From the NCBI RefSeq assembly GCF_034661175.1, contig NZ_CP141058.1, positions 2,418,001 to 2,482,000 on the forward strand: DNA of 64,000 bases, given 5' to 3'. Of the stretch, positions 21,985 to 30,969 are shown piece by piece (position 1 is the stretch's first letter; each line of letters opens with the position of its first letter). Under the pieces are notes generated by a model. It saw nothing but the letters and a program-made list of their open reading frames with translations, searched no databases and was not told where the DNA came from. The translations under genes were made by a program, and so were the position numbers. The DNA is from Nocardioides renjunii (GTDB lineage: Bacteria > Actinomycetota > Actinomycetes > Propionibacteriales > Nocardioidaceae).

Positions 21985-22896
21985 ATGGTGTTTCCGAGCG
22001 GGGAGCAGTTCGAGATCTCGGCGGCCGGCTACGTCGCGGTCGTCACCGAGGGCGGGGCCGCGCTGCGCAGCCTCGCCCACGAGGGGCGCGACCTCGTGCA
22101 CGGCTTCGCCGAGGACGAGATGTCCTCCGGTGGACGCGGCCAGCTGCTGATGCCCTGGCCCAACCGGATCCGCGACGGCCGCTACTCCTTCGGCGGGCGC
22201 GACCTCCAGCTCGGGCTGACCGACCCGTCGCGCGGCAACGCCTCGCACGGCCTCGCGCGCTGGGCGGCGTGGACGGTCGAGGAGCACACCGGCACGTCGG
22301 TGTCCCTCGTCCTCCGCGTGATGGCGCAGACCGGCTACCCCTGGGCGCTCGACCTGCACGTCCTCTACGACCTCTCCGCCGACGGCCTCGTCGTGACCCA
22401 GACCGCCACCAACCTCTCCCCCGAGCCGGCGCCGTTCGCCAGCGGCGCGCACCCCTACCTCGCCGTCGGCGAGGCCATCGAGGACCTCGAGCTGCACCTG
22501 CCGGCCCACACCCGGCTGCTGGTGGACGACCGACAGCTGCCGACGGGCACGGAGCCGGTGTCGGGCGCCCACGACTTCACGACACCGCGCCGCATCGGTG
22601 ACGCGGTGCTCGACGACGGGTTCGGGGCCCTCGACCACCGCGACGGCCGCGCCACGGTGACGCTCGCCGACCCGCGCACCGGGCGCGGGGTGGCCCTGTG
22701 GGTGGACGAGCGCCACCGGTGGCTGCAGGTCTACACGCCGCCGGTCGAGGGCCCGCGACCCGCGATCGCCGTGGAGCCGATGACCGCGCCGGCGGACGCC
22801 TTCAACTCCGGCACCGACCTCGCGGTCCTCGCCCCGGCAGGGACGACGGGCGACGAGCAGTCGTCGTCGTGGGGCATCCGCGCGCTGGCGAGCTAG
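21985..22896 (+). CDS. Aldose 1-epimerase family protein
   Basis: A 303-residue galactose-mutarotase-like protein (NRIRDGRYSFGGRDLQL, SHGLARWAAW with a catalytic-type His, GAHPYLAVG with a second His, and a C-terminal VEPMTAPADAFNSG carrying the Glu typical of the family). The sugar is unknown. ATG 21985 with TAGGGT seven bases upstream. Its stop shares the bases CTAG with the stop of the convergent PH-domain gene. Confidence 0.87.
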   Translation: MVFPSGEQFEISAAGYVAVVTEGGAALRSLAHEGRDLVHGFAEDEMSSGGRGQLLMPWPNRIRDGRYSFGGRDLQLGLTDPSRGNASHGLARWAAWTVEEHTGTSVSLVLRVMAQTGYPWALDLHVLYDLSADGLVVTQTATNLSPEPAPFASGAHPYLAVGEAIEDLELHLPAHTRLLVDDRQLPTGTEPVSGAHDFTTPRRIGDAVLDDGFGALDHRDGRATVTLADPRTGRGVALWVDERHRWLQVYTPPVEGPRPAIAVEPMTAPADAFNSGTDLAVLAPAGTTGDEQSSSWGIRALAS

Positions 22897-23372
22897 CCCT
22901 CGGGCGAGCCCGACCGGTCGATCAGCGCCCGCACCTGACGTACGCCGTCGCGGGCGCGCCGCCCGTCGGAGCCCTGGAAGGCCATCGCCGAGATGGTGGT
23001 GCCGTCGGCCAGATCGAGCGTGGCCCACGGCGCGCCCGAGGCGAGGTGGATCGCGACGACCTGCTCCCACGCCAGCCTGCGCGTGCGGAAGCCGTTGACC
23101 ACGACGAGCACGTCCATCTCGGCCCTCACCCGCGCCCGGCCGAGCGCCCAGCCGCACAGCGCCAGGGCCGCGCCCATCACGAGCAGCGTGACGCGCTGGA
23201 GCCAGTTGAAGCGGTCGCGCACCGAGTCGTCGAAGCCGAACCAGGCCGCGGCGCAGACGACGAACAGCATCACGCCCACCCCCACCACGGCGTAGCGCAC
23301 GCCGACGGGGCGCCAGGTGTGCGGCAGGGAGGGCAGCCGTTGCCCGGGCGCAGGCTCAGAGCCGGCAGGCAT
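22893..23372 (-). CDS. PH-domain membrane protein
   Basis: A 159-residue protein with two membrane helices (VRYAVVGVGVMLFVVCAAAWF and LLVMGAALALCGWAL) followed by a bacterial PH-like domain (MDVLVVVNGFRTRRLAWEQVVAIHL, ISAMAFQGSDGRRARDGVRQVRALI). Such proteins are common next to hisG in actinobacteria; their function is unknown. Its start overlaps hisG by 17 bases, so it is the last gene of hisE-hisG. Confidence 0.8.
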   Translation of the reverse strand: MPAGSEPAPGQRLPSLPHTWRPVGVRYAVVGVGVMLFVVCAAAWFGFDDSVRDRFNWLQRVTLLVMGAALALCGWALGRARVRAEMDVLVVVNGFRTRRLAWEQVVAIHLASGAPWATLDLADGTTISAMAFQGSDGRRARDGVRQVRALIDRSGSPEG

Positions 23373-24201
23373 GGATGTCCGTCAGCAGGATGGCCCGGGC
23401 GCCGATCGAGTAGAGGTCGTCCATGAGCCGCTGCGAGCCGGCGCGCGGCACCATCACCCGCACGGCGACCCAGCCGGCCTTGCCGAGGGGCGAGATCGTC
23501 GGACCCTCGCGGCCGGGCGCCAGCACCGTGGCGCGGTCGAGGTGGGCCTCCTCGATGTCGTAGTCCATCATCACGTAGCTCCGGGCCACCAGGACGCCCT
23601 CGACCCGACGGCGGAAGATCTCGAAGTCGTCGGGGATCTCCCCGCCGCGGGTGATCAGCACGGCCTGCGAGTCGAGGATGACCTCACCGAAGGTCGCCAG
23701 GCCGGCGGCGCGCAGCGTCGAGCCGGTCTCCACGACGTCGGCGATGACGTCGGCCACGCCGAGCTGGATGCTGGTCTCGACGGCGCCGTCGAGGCGGGTG
23801 ACGGTCGCGTCGATGCCGTTGCGGAACAGGTAGTCCTCGACCACGCCGACGTACGACGTCGCGATCCGCAGGCCGCGGAGGTCCTCGAGCGAGGAGTAGC
23901 GACCGGCGGGGCCGGCGAAGTGGAACCGCGAGCGGCCGAAGCCGAGGTTCATCACCTCGTCGGCCTTGGCACCGGAGTCGAGCAACAGGTCGCGGCCGGT
24001 GATGCCGGCGTCGAGCGTGCCCTCGCCGACGTAGAGCGCGATGTCGCGCGGGCGGAGGTAGAAGAACTCGACGTCGTTCTCGGAGTCGACGAGCGCTAGC
24101 TCCTTGGAGTCGGTGCGCTGGCGGTAGCCGGACTCCCGCAGGATGTCGGTGGCGGCCTGGGACAGCGACCCCTTGTTGGGGACGGCGATGCGGAGGGTCA
24201 T
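23356..24201 (-). CDS. hisG: ATP phosphoribosyltransferase, long form
   Basis: A 281-residue HisG_L that makes phosphoribosyl-ATP, the first step of histidine synthesis. The catalytic part (MTLRIAVPNKGSLS, DAGITGRDLL, DGAVETSIQLGVADVIADVVETGSTL, which binds PRPP) is followed by the C-terminal PII-like domain that senses histidine in long forms. HisZ is therefore not needed. It is 19 bases downstream of hisE on the same strand. Confidence 0.96.
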   Translation of the reverse strand: MTLRIAVPNKGSLSQAATDILRESGYRQRTDSKELALVDSENDVEFFYLRPRDIALYVGEGTLDAGITGRDLLLDSGAKADEVMNLGFGRSRFHFAGPAGRYSSLEDLRGLRIATSYVGVVEDYLFRNGIDATVTRLDGAVETSIQLGVADVIADVVETGSTLRAAGLATFGEVILDSQAVLITRGGEIPDDFEIFRRRVEGVLVARSYVMMDYDIEEAHLDRATVLAPGREGPTISPLGKAGWVAVRVMVPRAGSQRLMDDLYSIGARAILLTDIHACRL

Positions 24202-24220
24202 GCGGATCTCACCGGGGCTC

Positions 24221-24484
24221 TCACAGGTGGGCGTAGACGTCGTCGAGGGTCAGGCCGGAGGCGAGCATGAGCACCTGGGCGTGGTAGAGCAGCTGGCTGA
24301 TCTCCAGTGCCGTCGCCTCCTTGCCCTCGTGCTCGGCGGCCATCCACGACTCGGCGGCCTCCTCCAGGAGCTTCTTGCCGATGGCATGGACGCCGGCGTC
24401 GAGCTGCTGCACGGTGCCGGAACCCTCGGGGCGCTCCGCGGCCTTCGTGGACAGCTCGGCCCACAGGTCCTCGAACGTCTTCAC
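24221..24484 (-). CDS. hisE: Phosphoribosyl-ATP pyrophosphatase
   Basis: An 87-residue monofunctional HisE (the hisI part is separate in actinobacteria). The MazG-like core [16 protein letters not shown] has the metal-binding Glu cluster. GTG 24484 is the start; TAGGCT (24491-24496, minus strand) lies six bases upstream, so the hisE-hisG message is probably leaderless. Confidence 0.95.
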   Translation of the reverse strand: MKTFEDLWAELSTKAAERPEGSGTVQQLDAGVHAIGKKLLEEAAESWMAAEHEGKEATALEISQLLYHAQVLMLASGLTLDDVYAHL

Positions 24485-24532
24485 GGGAGCAGCCTACGGC
24501 GCACCGGGCGGGCGCCCCGCGCCGGTCCCTCA

Positions 24533-24585
24533 CCCGGACCGGCCCCGGACCAGTCCCGAACCAGCCCCGGACCAGCCCGGACCAC
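24533..24585. repeat. Imperfect tandem repeat of CCCGGACCAGC-like units
   Basis: About five degenerate copies of an 11-12 base unit (cccggaccggc, cccggaccagt, cccgaaccagc, cccggaccagc, ccggacca) in the divergent gap between hisE and the DUF3072 gene. It lies upstream of both leaderless promoters and could be a binding-site array or simply slippage. Confidence 0.5.
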
Positions 24586-24631
24586 CCATCGGGAGGGTTG
24601 TCCGGTCGCCGGGCCGCGCTATCGTCGGAGC

Positions 24632-24883
24632 ATGAGCGAATCGAACACACATTCGGACGAGACCCCGCTGGCCGAGCAGACCCTCGGCGGTCCCCAGGGT
24701 GACACGACGCGCAAGGACCCCGAGGAGTGGGTGACCGGTGACGAGCCGATGACCGGCGCGCAGCGCAGCTACCTCGACACCCTGGCCCGCGAGGCCGGCG
24801 AGGAGCTCCCGGGCGACCTCACCAAGGCGCAGGCCTCCGAGCAAATCGACCGGCTGCAGTCGGCCAGCGACCGCACGTCCTGA
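24632..24883 (+). CDS. DUF3072 protein
   Basis: An 83-residue acidic protein with the DUF3072 block (DPEEWVTGDEPMTGAQRSYLDTLAREAGEELPGDLTKAQASEQIDRL), seen in two halves around MTGAQRSYL. These proteins are widespread in actinobacteria and have no known function. TATCGT (24620-24625) lies six bases before the ATG. Confidence 0.85.
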   Translation: MSESNTHSDETPLAEQTLGGPQGDTTRKDPEEWVTGDEPMTGAQRSYLDTLAREAGEELPGDLTKAQASEQIDRLQSASDRTS

Positions 24884-24925
24884 CCTCCCGCTGAGCGTGT
24901 CCCCGGCCATCGGCCCGGAGGCGCC

Positions 24926-25405
24926 TTAACCGGCGTGCAGGTCCCGCAGCACCCGGGCCGTGTCGAGGGCGGCGGCCGTGGCCTCCCACCCCTTGTCCTC
25001 GCTCGAGCCCTCGAGGCCGGCGCGGTCGAGGGCCTGCTCCTCCGTGTCGCAGGTCAGCACGCCGAAGCCCACCGGCACGGCGTGCTCGACGCTGACCCGG
25101 GTGAGGCCGTCGGTCGCGGCCGAGCAGACGTACTCGAAGTGCGGGGTGCCGCCCCGGATGACGACGCCGAGCGCCACGACGGCGTCGTAGCCGCCCCGGG
25201 CGAGCGCCGCCGCGACCACGGGCAGCTCGAAGGTTCCCGGCACGCGCAGGACCTGCGGCTCGGTGATGCCGTACGCCGCCAGCGCGCGCTCGGCGCCCCC
25301 GACGAGGCCGTCCATCACCTGGGTGTGCCAGCTCGCGGCGACGACCGCGACCTTGAGGCCACTGGCGTCGTAGGGCTGGGAGGTGGGTGCTCCGGCGCCG
25401 CTCAT
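24926..25405 (-). CDS. ribH: 6,7-dimethyl-8-ribityllumazine synthase
   Basis: A 159-residue lumazine synthase, the penultimate step of riboflavin synthesis. [38 protein letters not shown] (with the catalytic-type His) and [15 protein letters not shown] are all family blocks. ATG 25405 overlaps the ribBA stop by ATGA. It is the last gene of the rib operon. Confidence 0.97.
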   Translation of the reverse strand: MSGAGAPTSQPYDASGLKVAVVAASWHTQVMDGLVGGAERALAAYGITEPQVLRVPGTFELPVVAAALARGGYDAVVALGVVIRGGTPHFEYVCSAATDGLTRVSVEHAVPVGFGVLTCDTEEQALDRAGLEGSSEDKGWEATAAALDTARVLRDLHAG

Positions 25406-26727
25406 CGGTGCTCTCCTTCGGGGGACGGGGTGGTGGGTCCGGTGTCGGGCGCGGCCTCGTGCTCGAGCTGGTGGTCCAGCGCGAGGTCCACCACGAGGTC
25501 GGGCAGGTCGTGGCCCATCCGGTCGCGCTTGGTCCGCAGGTAGGCCAGGTTGTGGTCGTTGGGGTGCGGGGTGAGCGGCACCCGTTCGGTGACCCGGATC
25601 CCGAAGTCCTCGAGGCTCGCGGTCTTGTCGGGGTTGTTGGTCATCAGCCGCACCGACTCGATGCCCAGGTCGCGCAGCACCTGGGTCGCGGTGCCGTAGT
25701 GGCGGGCGTCGGCCGGCAGCCCGAGGTCGACGTTGGCGTCGACGGTGTCGCGGCCGCCGTCCTGGAGCTGGTAGGCCTGGAGCTTGGCGACCAGGCCGAT
25801 GCCGCGCCCCTCGTGGCCGCGCAGGTAGACCACCACGCCCGTGCCCTCCGCGACGACAGTGCGCAGGGCCTCGTCGAGCTGCGGCCCGCAGTCGCAGCGC
25901 TCGCTGCCGAAGACGTCGCCGGTCAGGCACTCGCTGTGGACGCGGGTGAGCACCGGCTCGCCCCTCTCGACGGCCCCCGCGACGTCGCCGTGCACCAGCG
26001 CGACGTGCTCGCTGCCGTCGATCGTGATGCGGTAGCCGTAGGCGGTGAACTCGCCGTGGCGCGTGGGCAGCCGGGTCTCGGCGACCCGCTCGACGTGGCG
26101 CTCGTGGCGGCGGCGGTGGCGGACCAGGTCCTCGATGGAGATCATCGCCAGGCCGTGCTCGTCGGCGAACTCGCGCAGCTCGGGGCCGCGCTTCATCGTG
26201 CCGTCGTCGTTGACGACCTCGACCAGCACACCGGCCGGCGTGAGCCCGGCGAGCATCGCCAGGTCGACGGCCGCCTCGGTGTGCCCCCGGCGTACGAGGA
26301 CGCCGCCCTCCCGGTAGCGCAGCGGGAAGACGTGCCCGGGACGGGTGAGCTCCCACGGCTCGGTTGCGGAGTCGGCGAGCGTGCGGGCGGTGTGGGCGCG
26401 GTCGGCGGCGCTGATGCCGGTGGTGACGCCGTCCCGCGCGTCGACCGAGATGGTGTAGGCCGTGCGCAGCCGGTCCTTGTTGTGCGGCGTCATGAGCGGG
26501 ATCTCGAGCCGGTCCAGCATGTCGGCCGGCATCGGGACGCAGATGACGCCGCTGGAGTGGCGGATGGTGAAGGCCATCAGCTCCGGGGTCGCCTTGGCGG
26601 CGGCGAAGATGATGTCGCCCTCGTTCTCGCGGTCCTCGTCGTCGACCACCACGACGGCCCGGCCGGCGGCGATGTCGGCGACGGCCCGCTCCACGGAGTC
26701 CAGCCGGACGGTGCTCGCCCCGCTCAT
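25402..26727 (-). CDS. ribBA: 3,4-DHBP synthase / GTP cyclohydrolase II fusion
   Basis: A 441-residue bifunctional enzyme supplying both riboflavin precursors. The RibB half (to about residue 205) has [11 protein letters not shown] and the [13 protein letters not shown] segment. The RibA half has the zinc cysteines in [15 protein letters not shown] and the [10 protein letters not shown] motif. It lies between ribM and ribH with ATGA overlaps on both sides. A few residues of the RibA half ([18 protein letters not shown]) also match the family. Confidence 0.97.
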   Translation of the reverse strand: MSGASTVRLDSVERAVADIAAGRAVVVVDDEDRENEGDIIFAAAKATPELMAFTIRHSSGVICVPMPADMLDRLEIPLMTPHNKDRLRTAYTISVDARDGVTTGISAADRAHTARTLADSATEPWELTRPGHVFPLRYREGGVLVRRGHTEAAVDLAMLAGLTPAGVLVEVVNDDGTMKRGPELREFADEHGLAMISIEDLVRHRRRHERHVERVAETRLPTRHGEFTAYGYRITIDGSEHVALVHGDVAGAVERGEPVLTRVHSECLTGDVFGSERCDCGPQLDEALRTVVAEGTGVVVYLRGHEGRGIGLVAKLQAYQLQDGGRDTVDANVDLGLPADARHYGTATQVLRDLGIESVRLMTNNPDKTASLEDFGIRVTERVPLTPHPNDHNLAYLRTKRDRMGHDLPDLVVDLALDHQLEHEAAPDTGPTTPSPEGEHR

Positions 26728-27419
26728 GCGGGGATCACCGCGTCCTCGTCGACCGAGGAGGTGTCGACGACCGTCCGGGCGTCGCGCAGCCACACGACGA
26801 AGCCGATGACCACGAAGACGGCGTAGAACAGGTACATCCCGGCGGTGGGGTAGAACCCGGCCTGCACCAGCGTGGTCACGCCGACGACGTCGACGAGGAT
26901 CCAAACCAGCCAGAACTCCACCCAGCCGCGGGCCATGCCGTAGGTCGCGAGCATCGAGCCCGCGAGGATCCAGGCCTCGGTCGTCGGTCCGTAGGAGCCG
27001 ACCTGCAGCAGCAGGACGTACGCCGCGGCGTAGCCGACGACGCCGAGCACGAGGAGCTGCAGCCGCTCGCGGTCGGTGGCCCAGCGCGGCGCGACGGCGC
27101 CGCCGTCGGAGGCGCCACCGGCGCTGCTGACCTGCGACCAGCGCCACCAGCCGTAGACCGACACCACCGCGAAGAACACCTGCCGGCCGGCCTGGCCCCA
27201 CAGCGGGTCCTCGATCTGCCCGGAGAGCTCACCGGTCGCGAAGACGGTGAAGAGCAGCACGTTGCCGACCAGGCCGACGGGCCAGGCCCACACGAAGCGC
27301 TTCATGCCGAGGATCGCGCTGGCGAGGCCGAACAGGTTGCCGATCACCTCACGGGCGCCGAGCTCGCCGCCGGGCACGGGGATGGTGCCGTCGATGAGCC
27401 ATTCGAGCAGGGACATCAT
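26724..27419 (-). CDS. ribM: PnuC-family transporter, probably riboflavin uptake (RibM)
   Basis: A 231-residue membrane protein with about seven helices of the PnuC type ([39 protein letters not shown]). PnuC proteins carry nicotinamide riboside, but family members encoded in FMN-regulated rib operons of actinobacteria (RibM) import riboflavin. Here the gene sits between ribE and ribBA under an FMN riboswitch, so riboflavin is the likely substrate (inference from context). The start overlaps the ribE stop (TGATG); a second ATG follows directly. Confidence 0.82.
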   Translation of the reverse strand: MMSLLEWLIDGTIPVPGGELGAREVIGNLFGLASAILGMKRFVWAWPVGLVGNVLLFTVFATGELSGQIEDPLWGQAGRQVFFAVVSVYGWWRWSQVSSAGGASDGGAVAPRWATDRERLQLLVLGVVGYAAAYVLLLQVGSYGPTTEAWILAGSMLATYGMARGWVEFWLVWILVDVVGVTTLVQAGFYPTAGMYLFYAVFVVIGFVVWLRDARTVVDTSSVDEDAVIPA

Positions 27420-28045
27420 TCTTCCTCGTCGTTCGCAGTGGGCGTGGAGGTGGGGAGGTAGCCGCCGAGCAGCTTCTCGACGTGCTTGGCGATGACGTCG
27501 GCCTCGAGGTTGACCAGGTCGCCGACGCGGCGGCTGCCGAGCGTCGTACGGGCGAGCGTCTCGGGGATCAGGCTGACGGTGAAGCTCGCGTCGTGGACCT
27601 CGACGAGCGTCAGGCTGACGCCGTCGACGGTGATCGAGCCCTTGTCGACGAGGTAGCGCGAGAGGTGGATGGGAAGGGAGATCTCGACGACGTCCCAGTG
27701 CTCGCTGGGCGAGCGGGAGACGATCTCGCCGACGCCGTCGACGTGGCCCTGGACGATGTGGCCGCCCAGCCGCTTGTCGACGGTGACCGCGCGCTCCAGG
27801 TTGACCCGGTCCCCCGGTGCGGCGCCCCTCAGCGACGTCTTGTCGAGCGTCTCCTGCATGAGGTCGGCGGTCCACCGCCCCTCGTCGAGGGCGGAGACGG
27901 TGAGGCAGCAGCCGTTGACCGAGATCGAGTCGCCGAGGACGGTGCCCTCGAGCACCGTGCTCGCCTCGACGGTGAGCCGGATGGCGTCACCCTGGTCGGT
28001 GACCTCGGCGATGGTGCCGAGCTCCTCGACGATGCCGGTGAACAT
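27416..28045 (-). CDS. ribE: Riboflavin synthase alpha chain
   Basis: A 209-residue riboflavin synthase with two internally repeated lumazine-binding barrels (MFTGIVEELGTI, NGCCLTVSAL in the first; GHIVQGHVDGVG and DGVSLTLVEV in the second). It dismutates two lumazines into riboflavin. The ATG overlaps the ribD stop by one base. The short acidic tail NDEEE runs into ribM. Confidence 0.96.
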   Translation of the reverse strand: MFTGIVEELGTIAEVTDQGDAIRLTVEASTVLEGTVLGDSISVNGCCLTVSALDEGRWTADLMQETLDKTSLRGAAPGDRVNLERAVTVDKRLGGHIVQGHVDGVGEIVSRSPSEHWDVVEISLPIHLSRYLVDKGSITVDGVSLTLVEVHDASFTVSLIPETLARTTLGSRRVGDLVNLEADVIAKHVEKLLGGYLPTSTPTANDEEE

Positions 28046-29133
28046 CAGGTCCTCCTGGGGGTGGGGCTGGGAGTGGGGCTGGAAGTCCGACCGGGAGTCG
28101 GGCCGGGGGTCATGGTGAGGCGGACGTTGGTGTCCTCACCGTCGTCCCCGGGCAGCACGGTCACGTCGCTCACGTCCAGGTGCACGGCGTCAGCGATGGT
28201 GCCGATGCCCAGGTCGGCGACGGCGCTGGCCCCCGCGCCGAGCAGCATCGGGGCGACGTAGGTGACGACCTCGTCGACGAGGCCGGCGGTGAGGAAGGCG
28301 CGCGCGAGGGTCGGCCCGCCCTCGAGGAAGACGTGCTGGCGGTCGCGGGCGAACAACGCGGCAAGCGCCTCGTGGGGGTCGCGGGTGCGGAGGTGCACGG
28401 TCTCGGCGCGGTCGTCGAGGACGCGCCGGTCGGGCGCGAGGTCGCGCAGGCCCATCACTGCTCGCAGCGGCTGGACGTCGAGCGGCTCGTCGGCCTCGTC
28501 GCGGACGGTGAGCGCCGGGTCGTCGACCTCGACGGTGTTGGTCCCGACCAGCATCGTGTCGCACAGCGCGCGCAGCCGGTGGGTGTCGAGCCGCGCGGCG
28601 CGGCTGGAGACCCATCGGCTGGTGCCGTCGGCGGCGGCGCTGCGACCGTCGAGCGTGGTGGCGAACTTCCAGGTGACGAAGGGTCGCCCGGAGGTCACGG
28701 CGAAGGTCCACACCTCGTTGACGGCCCGCGCCTGGTCGGCCAGCAGGCCGCCCACGACCTCGACCCCGGCCTGGCGCAGGCGGTGGCCGCCACCTCGCGC
28801 GACGGGGTTGGCGTCGGCCTGCGCGAAGACGACGCGGGACACGCCCGCCGCCAGCAGCGCCTCGCTGCACGGACCGGTCCGGCCGGTGTGGTTGCAGGGC
28901 TCGAGGGTGACGACCGCGGTCGCGCCCCGCGCCGCCGCCCCGGCCCGCGCCAGCGCGTCCACCTCGGCGTGCGGCGAGCCGGCTCCGCGGTGGAACCCCT
29001 CGGCGACCGTCGTGCCGTCGGGAGCGAGGAGCACGCAGCCGACGCGCGGGTTGGGGCCGAGGGGCACGCCGGGGGTGGCGGCGAGCGCCAGGGCGCGCCG
29101 CATGGCGCTGCGCTCTGCCTCGCTGGTCGTCAT
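28045..29133 (-). CDS. ribD: Bifunctional deaminase/reductase RibD
   Basis: A 362-residue two-domain enzyme. The deaminase part (about residues 1-145) has the zinc ligands in HAEVDAL and PCNHTGRTGPC. The reductase part (GRPFVTWKFATTLDGRSAA, VGTNTVEVDDP, FLEGGPTLARAF) uses NADPH. It is the first gene of the operon and has a GGAGGCGG ribosome-binding site, 88 bases below the FMN riboswitch aptamer. The C terminus is a Pro/Thr-rich tail that overlaps ribE. Confidence 0.96.
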   Translation of the reverse strand: MTTSEAERSAMRRALALAATPGVPLGPNPRVGCVLLAPDGTTVAEGFHRGAGSPHAEVDALARAGAAARGATAVVTLEPCNHTGRTGPCSEALLAAGVSRVVFAQADANPVARGGGHRLRQAGVEVVGGLLADQARAVNEVWTFAVTSGRPFVTWKFATTLDGRSAAADGTSRWVSSRAARLDTHRLRALCDTMLVGTNTVEVDDPALTVRDEADEPLDVQPLRAVMGLRDLAPDRRVLDDRAETVHLRTRDPHEALAALFARDRQHVFLEGGPTLARAFLTAGLVDEVVTYVAPMLLGAGASAVADLGIGTIADAVHLDVSDVTVLPGDDGEDTNVRLTMTPGPTPGRTSSPTPSPTPRRT

Positions 29134-29181
29134 CTCCGCCTCCGGTCCGGTGGTGCGGACTCACGGGGGGCGGGCGACGGG

Positions 29182-29211
29182 GCGCGCCCCCGACTGGTCG
29201 GGACGGCGCGC
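29182..29211 (-). promoter_or_regulatory. Expression-platform hairpin below the FMN aptamer
   Basis: Arms 29182-29188 and 29205-29211 (GCGCGCC/GGCGCGC) pair, and an inner CCGAC/GTCGG helix extends them. The hairpin lies between the aptamer and the ribD ribosome-binding site. There is no T-run, so control may be at translation or by Rho rather than by an intrinsic terminator. Confidence 0.5.
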
Positions 29212-29220
29212 GAGCCGTCA

Positions 29221-29346
29221 GCGTGCACTTCTCATCCGGACTGTGACCGTCGGTCCAGGATTTCCACCTGGTCAACCGGCCACTGGATGTGGCCGGGTCG
29301 CGGACTGTGACCGCCGGTGCGGAGTTCCACCGCCCCCAGAGCACGC
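29221..29346 (-). ncRNA. FMN riboswitch (RFN element)
   Basis: The full RFN consensus can be read on the minus strand: GGCGGTGGAACTCCGCACCGG, CGGCGGTCACAGTCCGCGA, an internal GGTGGAAATCCTGGACCGACGG-type segment and the 3' CAGTCCGGATGAGAAG. Those are given here as landmarks at about 29315-29335, 29296-29314, 29246-29262 and 29229-29243. The P1 helix pairs 29221-29226 with 29341-29346 (GCGTGC/GCACGC). It controls ribD-ribE-ribM-ribBA-ribH; FMN binding would switch the operon off. Confidence 0.95.
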
Positions 29347-29478
29347 AAGCTCTTGCGGTGGCAACTGTGCCACAGCGTGGCGCATTCCCTCACCCGTGTC
29401 CGGCTGTGGCGTGCGCGACACCACCGAGGGGGTGTGCGGTGGGGGCTGTCGTTCGGGCGGGTTGCCGGAGGCCGGCGC
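29347..29478. other. Upstream part of the rib regulatory region
   Basis: With the riboswitch this makes a 423-bp stretch without a gene (29134-29556). It holds two small hairpins (29345-29349 with 29352-29356, overlapping the aptamer's 5' end; and 29358-29363 with 29368-29373). The rib promoter should lie here, but I could not find a convincing -10/-35 pair. Confidence 0.4.
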
Positions 29479-29540
29479 GGTTTCCCCGCATAGGCGGGGA
29501 AACCGGAACTTCTGGGGGCGTGCACACCCCCAGATGTTCC
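29479..29540 (-). terminator. Two adjacent hairpins after the M20 peptidase gene
   Basis: First met on the minus strand is a 13-bp stem with one mismatch (29505-29518 with 29527-29540, loop of eight). Next is a perfect 11-bp stem with a 4-base loop (29479-29489 with 29494-29504, GGTTTCCCCGC). They lie directly downstream of the M20 gene (ends 29557) and above the rib leader, so they probably terminate the former. Confidence 0.7.
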
Positions 29541-29556
29541 AGAGTCCCTCGAGAGG

Positions 29557-30897
29557 TCAGGCCTGCTCGAGGAACCGGTCGAAGACCCGCGCCCCGAACT
29601 CGAGCGCGTCCACCGGGACCCGCTCGTCGACGCCGTGGAACAACGCGGTGAAGTCGAGCTCGGCGGGGAGCCGGAGGGGCGCGAAGCCGTAGGACCGCAT
29701 GCCGAGCTTGCGGAAGTGCTTGGCGTCGGTGCCCCCGCTCATCAGGTAGGGCGCGACGAGGGCGTCGGGGTCCTCGGCGAGCAGGCTGCGGGTCATCGCG
29801 GTCACCAGGTCGCCGTCGTACGGCGTCTCCCAGGGGTCCTGCTTGGACTCGAAGTCGAACTCGATCCCGTCGCCGGCCAGCTCGTGCAGCGTCGCGAAGA
29901 ACTCGTCCTCGTAGCCCGGCAGGAACCGGCCGTCGACCGTGGCCTGGGCCTCGGTGGGGATGACGTTGGTCTTGTAGCCGGCGCGGAGCATGGTGGGGTT
30001 GGCGGTGTTGCGGATCACCGCACCGAGCATCCGGGCGGCGTCGCCGAACTCCTCGACGAGGGCCTCGGCGTTCTCGGGCGTGGCCTCGGTGCCGGCGAGC
30101 TCGCCGACGGTGGCCAGCAGGACCTCCATCGTCGGGGTCAGCCGGACGGGCCACTGGTGGGCGCCGATGCGGGCGACGGCACCGGCCAGGCGGGTCACGG
30201 CGTTGTCGTCGTTGATCATCGAGCCGTGGCCGGCCCGGCCGCGGGCGGTGAGCCGCATCCAGGCCATGCCCTTCTCGGCGGCCTCGATGAGGTAGACCCG
30301 CCGGCCGCGGATCGTCGCGGAGAACCCGCCGACCTCCCCGACCGCCTCGGTGCAGTCGGCGAGCAGGTCGGCGTGCTGCTCGACGAGCAGCTTGGCGCCG
30401 TGCCCCCCGCCCGCCTCCTCGTCGGCGGTGAAGCACAGCACGACCTCACGTTGGGGCGCCGCGCCGGCGGTGGCGCGCGCCCGGACGACGCTCAGCAGCA
30501 TCGCGTCGAAGTCCTTCATGTCAACGGCGCCGCGGCCCCACACCTGGCCGTCCTTGATCTCCCCGCTGAAGGGGTCCACCTGCCAGTCGGACGCCTCGGC
30601 GGGTACGACGTCGAGGTGGCCGTGGAGCAGCAGCGGGGCGCGGCCGTCGCCGCCGCCCCAGCGCGCCACGACGTTGGTGCGGCCGGGCTGTCCCTCGACG
30701 AGCTGGGCCTCGATCCCCACCTCGTCGAGCAGCGCCGCGACATGCTCCGCGGCCTTGCGCTCCCCCGGTCCGTCGTCGGTGCCGTAGTTGGAGGTGTCGA
30801 TGCCGATGAGCTGCTGGCACAGCTCGACGACCTCCGCTGCGGGGTCGTACGACAGGTCCTGCGAACGGTCGGTGGGCGCCTGGTCCATGCCGTCCAT
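29557..30897 (-). CDS. M20 family metallopeptidase (ArgE/DapE-like)
   Basis: A 446-residue zinc peptidase. Metal and catalytic motifs are HGHLDVVPAE, GAVDMKDF and TADEEAGGGHG; the dimerisation domain (GRAGHGSMINDDNAV) is complete. The family covers acetylornithine deacetylase, succinyl-diaminopimelate desuccinylase and dipeptidases; actinobacterial members of this subgroup are of unknown specificity. ATG 30897 is my choice, with ATG 30888 as an alternative. Confidence 0.88.
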   Translation of the reverse strand: MDGMDQAPTDRSQDLSYDPAAEVVELCQQLIGIDTSNYGTDDGPGERKAAEHVAALLDEVGIEAQLVEGQPGRTNVVARWGGGDGRAPLLLHGHLDVVPAEASDWQVDPFSGEIKDGQVWGRGAVDMKDFDAMLLSVVRARATAGAAPQREVVLCFTADEEAGGGHGAKLLVEQHADLLADCTEAVGEVGGFSATIRGRRVYLIEAAEKGMAWMRLTARGRAGHGSMINDDNAVTRLAGAVARIGAHQWPVRLTPTMEVLLATVGELAGTEATPENAEALVEEFGDAARMLGAVIRNTANPTMLRAGYKTNVIPTEAQATVDGRFLPGYEDEFFATLHELAGDGIEFDFESKQDPWETPYDGDLVTAMTRSLLAEDPDALVAPYLMSGGTDAKHFRKLGMRSYGFAPLRLPAELDFTALFHGVDERVPVDALEFGARVFDRFLEQA

Positions 30898-30951
30898 CCT
30901 GCCCCACGAGTGCGCACCAACCCCGATGCAATGTCGAGCCATCCGCTTTGC

Positions 30952-30957
30952 TACTGT
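30952..30957 (+). promoter_or_regulatory. -10 box of the tRNA-Leu gene
   Basis: TACTGT lies 12 bases before the first base of the mature tRNA, a suitable -10 position. The -35 region (around CAATGT) is weak. Confidence 0.5.
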
Positions 30958-30969
30958 TCTCCAGCACTC

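Noticed and set aside
29479..29504. CRISPR-like palindromic repeat
   Set aside because: Only one copy, no spacers and no cas genes in the window. It fits a hairpin terminator better.
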